Source of the DNA: an uncultured Fretibacterium sp.
GTDB taxonomy: Bacteria > Synergistota > Synergistia > Synergistales > Aminobacteriaceae
Direction of reading: 5' to 3'
Assembly: GCF_938040765.1 (NCBI RefSeq)
Contig: NZ_CALIAA010000047.1
Span: 1-24,035 of the forward strand
DNA: 24,035 nucleotides
Part shown: positions 21,520 to 24,035 of the stretch, in pieces
How the letters are laid out: each line of letters begins with the position of its first letter
Position numbering within the stretch: position 1 is the stretch's first letter
Position numbers and translations under genes: made by a program
The notes under the pieces: model-generated
The model's input: the letters and a program-made list of their open reading frames with translations, nothing else
Database searches by the model: none
Told to the model about the DNA's origin: nothing

Positions 21520-21580
21520 ACGATGAGGGCGGAGGGCATTTTGCCCATGCCTTATGGCTTATAATTGAGGAGAGATTGAC

Positions 21581-22537
21581 GTGGATCGCATCGCAGTTCT
21601 GACCAGCGGGGGGGACTCCCCGGGCATGAATGCCGCCATCCGGGCGGTGGCTCGCACGTGCTTCTTCAACGACAAGGAGTGCGTGGGGGTGCTCCGGGGC
21701 TATGAAGGGTTGATCGACGGGGATTTCATTCCCCTTACCCGTTCCTCCGTGGGGGGGATCATCCATCGCGGGGGGACGATCCTCAAGACCGCGCGCAGCG
21801 AGCGCTTCACGACCCCCGAGGGACGCGGGGAGGCCCTGGCCCGGATGAGGGCGGCGGGGATCGAGGGCCTGGTCGTGATCGGCGGCGACGGGTCCTTTCA
21901 TGGGGCCAAGGAACTGCACGACATGGGGATGCCGGTCATCGGAATTCCCGGTACCATCGACAACGACGTCGCGGGGACGGATGAGACGATCGGCTTCGAC
22001 ACCGCCGTCAACACCGCCCTCGAGGCCGTCATGCGCCTTCGGGACACCGCGTCCAGCCACGACCGCCTGTTCATCGTCGAGGTGATGGGGCGCAACGCCG
22101 GCTTTTTGGCCCTCGAGATCGCCGTCGCCTCGGGGGCGGAGTACGTCGTCGTCCCGGAGCTCCCCCTGAGCATCGGCAACCTCTGCCAGCGGCTGCGCCT
22201 CTCCCAGGCTAAGGGGAAGAGCCATACGCTCATCATCCTGGCGGAGGGCGTCATGTCCGCCAACGAGATGAAGGACAAGCTCCAGGACACCGGGGGCTAC
22301 GACGCGCGCGTCACCGTCCTGGGCTATATCCAGAGGGGCGGCAGTCCCACGTCCTTCGATGTCCTGCTGGCCTCCCGGATGGGTGCCTATGCGGCCGAAT
22401 CCCTGTTGATCGGGAAATCGGGCTATATGGTGGGGAACGTGAACCATCGCATGGTCCTGAGCGACCTGGAGCGCTCCTGGAACGAGCATAAATCCCTCAG
22501 CCCGGAGCTTTTGGGGTTGGTCGACAAGCTGAATTGA
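21581..22537 (+). CDS. pfkA: 6-phosphofructokinase (ATP type)
   Basis: Catalyses ATP-dependent phosphorylation of fructose 6-phosphate to fructose 1,6-bisphosphate in glycolysis. The 318-residue product has the length of bacterial PfkA and its motifs: TSGGDSPGMNAAIR (8-21), GGDGSFHGA (101-109), PGTIDND (123-129) with catalytic D127, MGRNAGFLALE, and GYIQRGGSPTSFD. G104 and G124 mark the ATP rather than the pyrophosphate form, where Asp and Lys are usual. GTG start 7 nt after GAGGAGA (21567-21573). The 61-bp spacer from the upstream gene contains a small hairpin (GGGCA/TGCCC, 21534-21546). It is 18 bp before the glutamate cyclase gene, probably the same transcript. Confidence 0.97.
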   Translation: MDRIAVLTSGGDSPGMNAAIRAVARTCFFNDKECVGVLRGYEGLIDGDFIPLTRSSVGGIIHRGGTILKTARSERFTTPEGRGEALARMRAAGIEGLVVIGGDGSFHGAKELHDMGMPVIGIPGTIDNDVAGTDETIGFDTAVNTALEAVMRLRDTASSHDRLFIVEVMGRNAGFLALEIAVASGAEYVVVPELPLSIGNLCQRLRLSQAKGKSHTLIILAEGVMSANEMKDKLQDTGGYDARVTVLGYIQRGGSPTSFDVLLASRMGAYAAESLLIGKSGYMVGNVNHRMVLSDLERSWNEHKSLSPELLGLVDKLN

Positions 22538-22555
22538 GCCCCATGCGGGGTCCCG

Positions 22556-23512
22556 ATGTCTGACAGCCCGGATGCTCGATTTCTCAATTTGTCGGATTCG
22601 TCGGCCTTCGCCCCGGCCCCGATGACGCCCCTTCCCGGCGCCGCTTTGGATTCGCTGCGGGGTGTCGTGGCCTCGGACCTGGGGGGGCGCAGAGTCTCCC
22701 TGCTTTCGGACGCCCCCCTGTGGGAGCGGGCGTTCTCCCTCTGCATGGCGGCGCGGAGCGTGCTGATCGTCACGGGGTTCTTCATCCGCTCGGCCTCGGC
22801 CCCCGAGACGGACGGCCCTCCGGGTGCGGTCATCCTCGGAAGGGCCCTGGCCCTTTTGGGAAAGAGGGTCTGCCTGGCGACGGACCGCTCCAACCTCTCC
22901 GCGCTGGACGCCTGTTCCGGGAGCGTCGGCGGCCCTTCGGCCCTTTGCCTGGACGGGCCCGACCCCGCGGCCCTCAAGGGGTTCGACCTCCTGGTGTTCC
23001 TGGAGCGTCCGGGGCGGGCCGCGGATGGGCGCTACTACAACATGAAGGGCGAGGACATCGGCTCCGTGGTCGTCCCGCTGGACGACCTGGCCCTCGCGGC
23101 GGCGGGATCGGGGGTCCCCGTGCTGGGGATCGGCGACGGCGGAAACGAGGCGGGTATGGGGACCCTCTATGAGCCCCTGTCGCGGCTCCTCCCCCATTAT
23201 GCGCCCTTCCTCTCCCGCGTCCCCTCGACGGTATGCCTTCCGGTGGACGTGTCGAACTGGGGAGGGTACGCCCTGGCGGCACTCCTGTCCGTCCCGTTCG
23301 GCCGCTGGGCGGGCCTGAACGAAGGGGAGGAGGAGCGGATGCTCGCGGCTCTCCGGGACAGGGGGGCCGTCGACGGGGTTTCGGGGCTTGGCGGATGTTC
23401 GGTGGACGGCTTCGCACTGCCCGATCTGAATCGGGTTTCCTCCCGGCTCAGGAGCTGGTACGCGGGGTATGAGGAGCGTGGGGGCCCCCGGCCTCCGGCG
23501 GAGCCGTCATGA
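22556..23512 (+). CDS. D-glutamate cyclase family protein (DUF4392)
   Basis: The 318-residue product matches the DUF4392/D-glutamate cyclase family (PF14336), whose mitochondrial member DGLUCY converts D-glutamate to 5-oxo-D-proline. Recognisable stretches: VTGFFIRSASAPETDGPPGAV, a LLGKRVCLATD strand, LVFLERPGRAADGRYYNMKGEDI, GIGDGGNEAGMGTLYE and VDVSNWGGYALAALLSVPFG. The bacterial role is not well established; clearing D-glutamate or recovering 5-oxoproline is inferred. The ATG start has no clear Shine-Dalgarno, so translation may depend on coupling to pfkA. Its end overlaps the next gene as ATGA. Confidence 0.88.
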   Translation: MSDSPDARFLNLSDSSAFAPAPMTPLPGAALDSLRGVVASDLGGRRVSLLSDAPLWERAFSLCMAARSVLIVTGFFIRSASAPETDGPPGAVILGRALALLGKRVCLATDRSNLSALDACSGSVGGPSALCLDGPDPAALKGFDLLVFLERPGRAADGRYYNMKGEDIGSVVVPLDDLALAAAGSGVPVLGIGDGGNEAGMGTLYEPLSRLLPHYAPFLSRVPSTVCLPVDVSNWGGYALAALLSVPFGRWAGLNEGEEERMLAALRDRGAVDGVSGLGGCSVDGFALPDLNRVSSRLRSWYAGYEERGGPRPPAEPS

Positions 23513-23943
23513 CGAGACGAAAGCCCTTTTTGTTCCTTCTGATCGTTTTTACGCTCGTGTTGACCCTCCTTTCATTCTGGGTGGTGCGGCAGAGTTCCGT
23601 CCGGTCCGGCGAGAACTTCATGATCTCCAACGTGACGATCAACGTCGATATTCACGACCGAAGGTTCCTGACCGGGACGGTCTCCCGATTCCCCTACGGC
23701 TCGAGGCAGGGGTGCCTGTATTTCGATTATTCCCGCGTCGAGGAGGATGGCGAGATCCAGGTCGTCTGGCGCTGGGGGGACAAGGTCGTCCAATCGGAGA
23801 CGTATCCGCTGCCGGCGCCATCCGGATCGAGGATGTACTGCCTGCTCCAGGAGAGCGGCGTCCCCCTGCCGAGGGGAAAATACGCGGTCGATATCCTGTA
23901 CCGTTCCGAGACGATCCCGGAGTTCCGGTTCGAGATTTATTGA
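23509..23943 (+). CDS. Small membrane-anchored protein of unknown function
   Basis: I do not recognise a family. The 144-residue product has a basic start (MTRRK), one hydrophobic segment (about 6-26), and a mainly beta extracytoplasmic domain with Tyr/Trp-rich strands (GCLYFDYSRV, IQVVWRWGDKVV, SRMYCLLQESG) ending GKYAVDILYRSETIPEFRFEIY. The pattern of strand-turn with a closing GxYxVxI...F.I suggests an Ig-like or DUF2914-like beta fold, which is only a guess. Two Cys residues in the domain might form a disulfide. It overlaps the D-glutamate cyclase gene by 4 bp (ATGA), so the two are translated together. Confidence 0.78.
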   Translation: MTRRKPFLFLLIVFTLVLTLLSFWVVRQSSVRSGENFMISNVTINVDIHDRRFLTGTVSRFPYGSRQGCLYFDYSRVEEDGEIQVVWRWGDKVVQSETYPLPAPSGSRMYCLLQESGVPLPRGKYAVDILYRSETIPEFRFEIY

Positions 23944-23981
23944 GGCCCGCCGGCGGACGCGGCGCCTGAAGGGGGCGTGTC

Positions 23982-24035
23982 GTGGAGCTTTTTCTCGTCT
24001 TCTCCCTCCCCGGCATCATGGGATTCTCTTTGTGG
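23982..24035 (+). CDS. Start of a probable membrane protein (cut by window end)
   Basis: A GTG at 23982 is preceded by AGGGGG (23970-23975) at 6-nt spacing and opens a frame running off the window: MELFLVFSLPGIMGFSLW, 18 codons. The hydrophobic start points to a membrane protein or signal anchor. The 38-bp spacer before it has a 10-bp palindrome CCGCCGGCGG (23947-23956). Too little is present to name it. Confidence 0.5.
   Translation, partial: MELFLVFSLPGIMGFSLW

Noticed and set aside
21560..21565. TATAAT just upstream of pfkA as its promoter
   Set aside because: Transcription would start around 21572, removing most of the GAGGAGA ribosome binding site at 21567-21573, and no good -35 is present at 16-18 nt spacing.

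Overview
The window is one long flagellar gene cluster on the + strand of a high-GC, Gram-negative-type anaerobe, followed by a short metabolic cluster. The gene content and order (fliE-F-G-H-I-J, a lytic transglycosylase, a FlbB/MotE-like protein, fliK-flgD-flgE-flbD-motA-motB-fliL-fliM-fliY-cheY-fliO-P-Q-R-flhB) resemble the fla operons of spirochaetes and Thermotogae. My best guess is a member of Synergistota, because of the gene order, the frequent GTG/TTG starts, the GC-rich codons and the DUF4392 (D-glutamate cyclase) gene. This placement is an inference; no database search was possible.

Layout: 119-7225 holds basal-body, switch and export-ATPase genes packed with 8-bp, 4-bp or very short junctions (MS ring FliF, rotor FliG, ATPase regulator FliH, ATPase FliI, FliJ, a muramidase-like SLT protein and a membrane-anchored FlbB/MotE-like protein). 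7268-11702 holds the hook genes: length-control protein FliK, hook cap FlgD and a very large hook protein FlgE. The FliK-FlgD gap contains two strong hairpins and a 25-bp direct repeat. A good intrinsic terminator follows flgE. 11966-16420 holds flbD, the stator genes motA and motB, fliL, and the switch genes fliM and fliY. A clear extended -10 promoter with a structured leader precedes cheY at 16629, followed by the export-gate genes fliO-P-Q-R-flhB (to 20583), with an unexplained 206-bp structured gap between fliQ and fliR.

After flhB the flagellar content stops: there is no flhA, although it often follows flhB in related clusters. A promoter-like sequence precedes a secreted coiled-coil protein of unknown function, then pfkA (ATP-type phosphofructokinase), a D-glutamate cyclase family gene, a small membrane-anchored unknown protein, and the first 18 codons of another probable membrane protein.

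Points most worth a second look: FlgE carries a Lys-(13)-Cys-Asn arrangement at residues 166/179/180, nearly the same as the lysinoalanine cross-link site of spirochaete hook protein; FlhB has NPTT in place of NPTH at its autocleavage site; FliY has Ser in place of the catalytic Asn at both CheC-type phosphatase sites; fliM seems to start at CTG; and two structured intergenic elements interrupt the operon.
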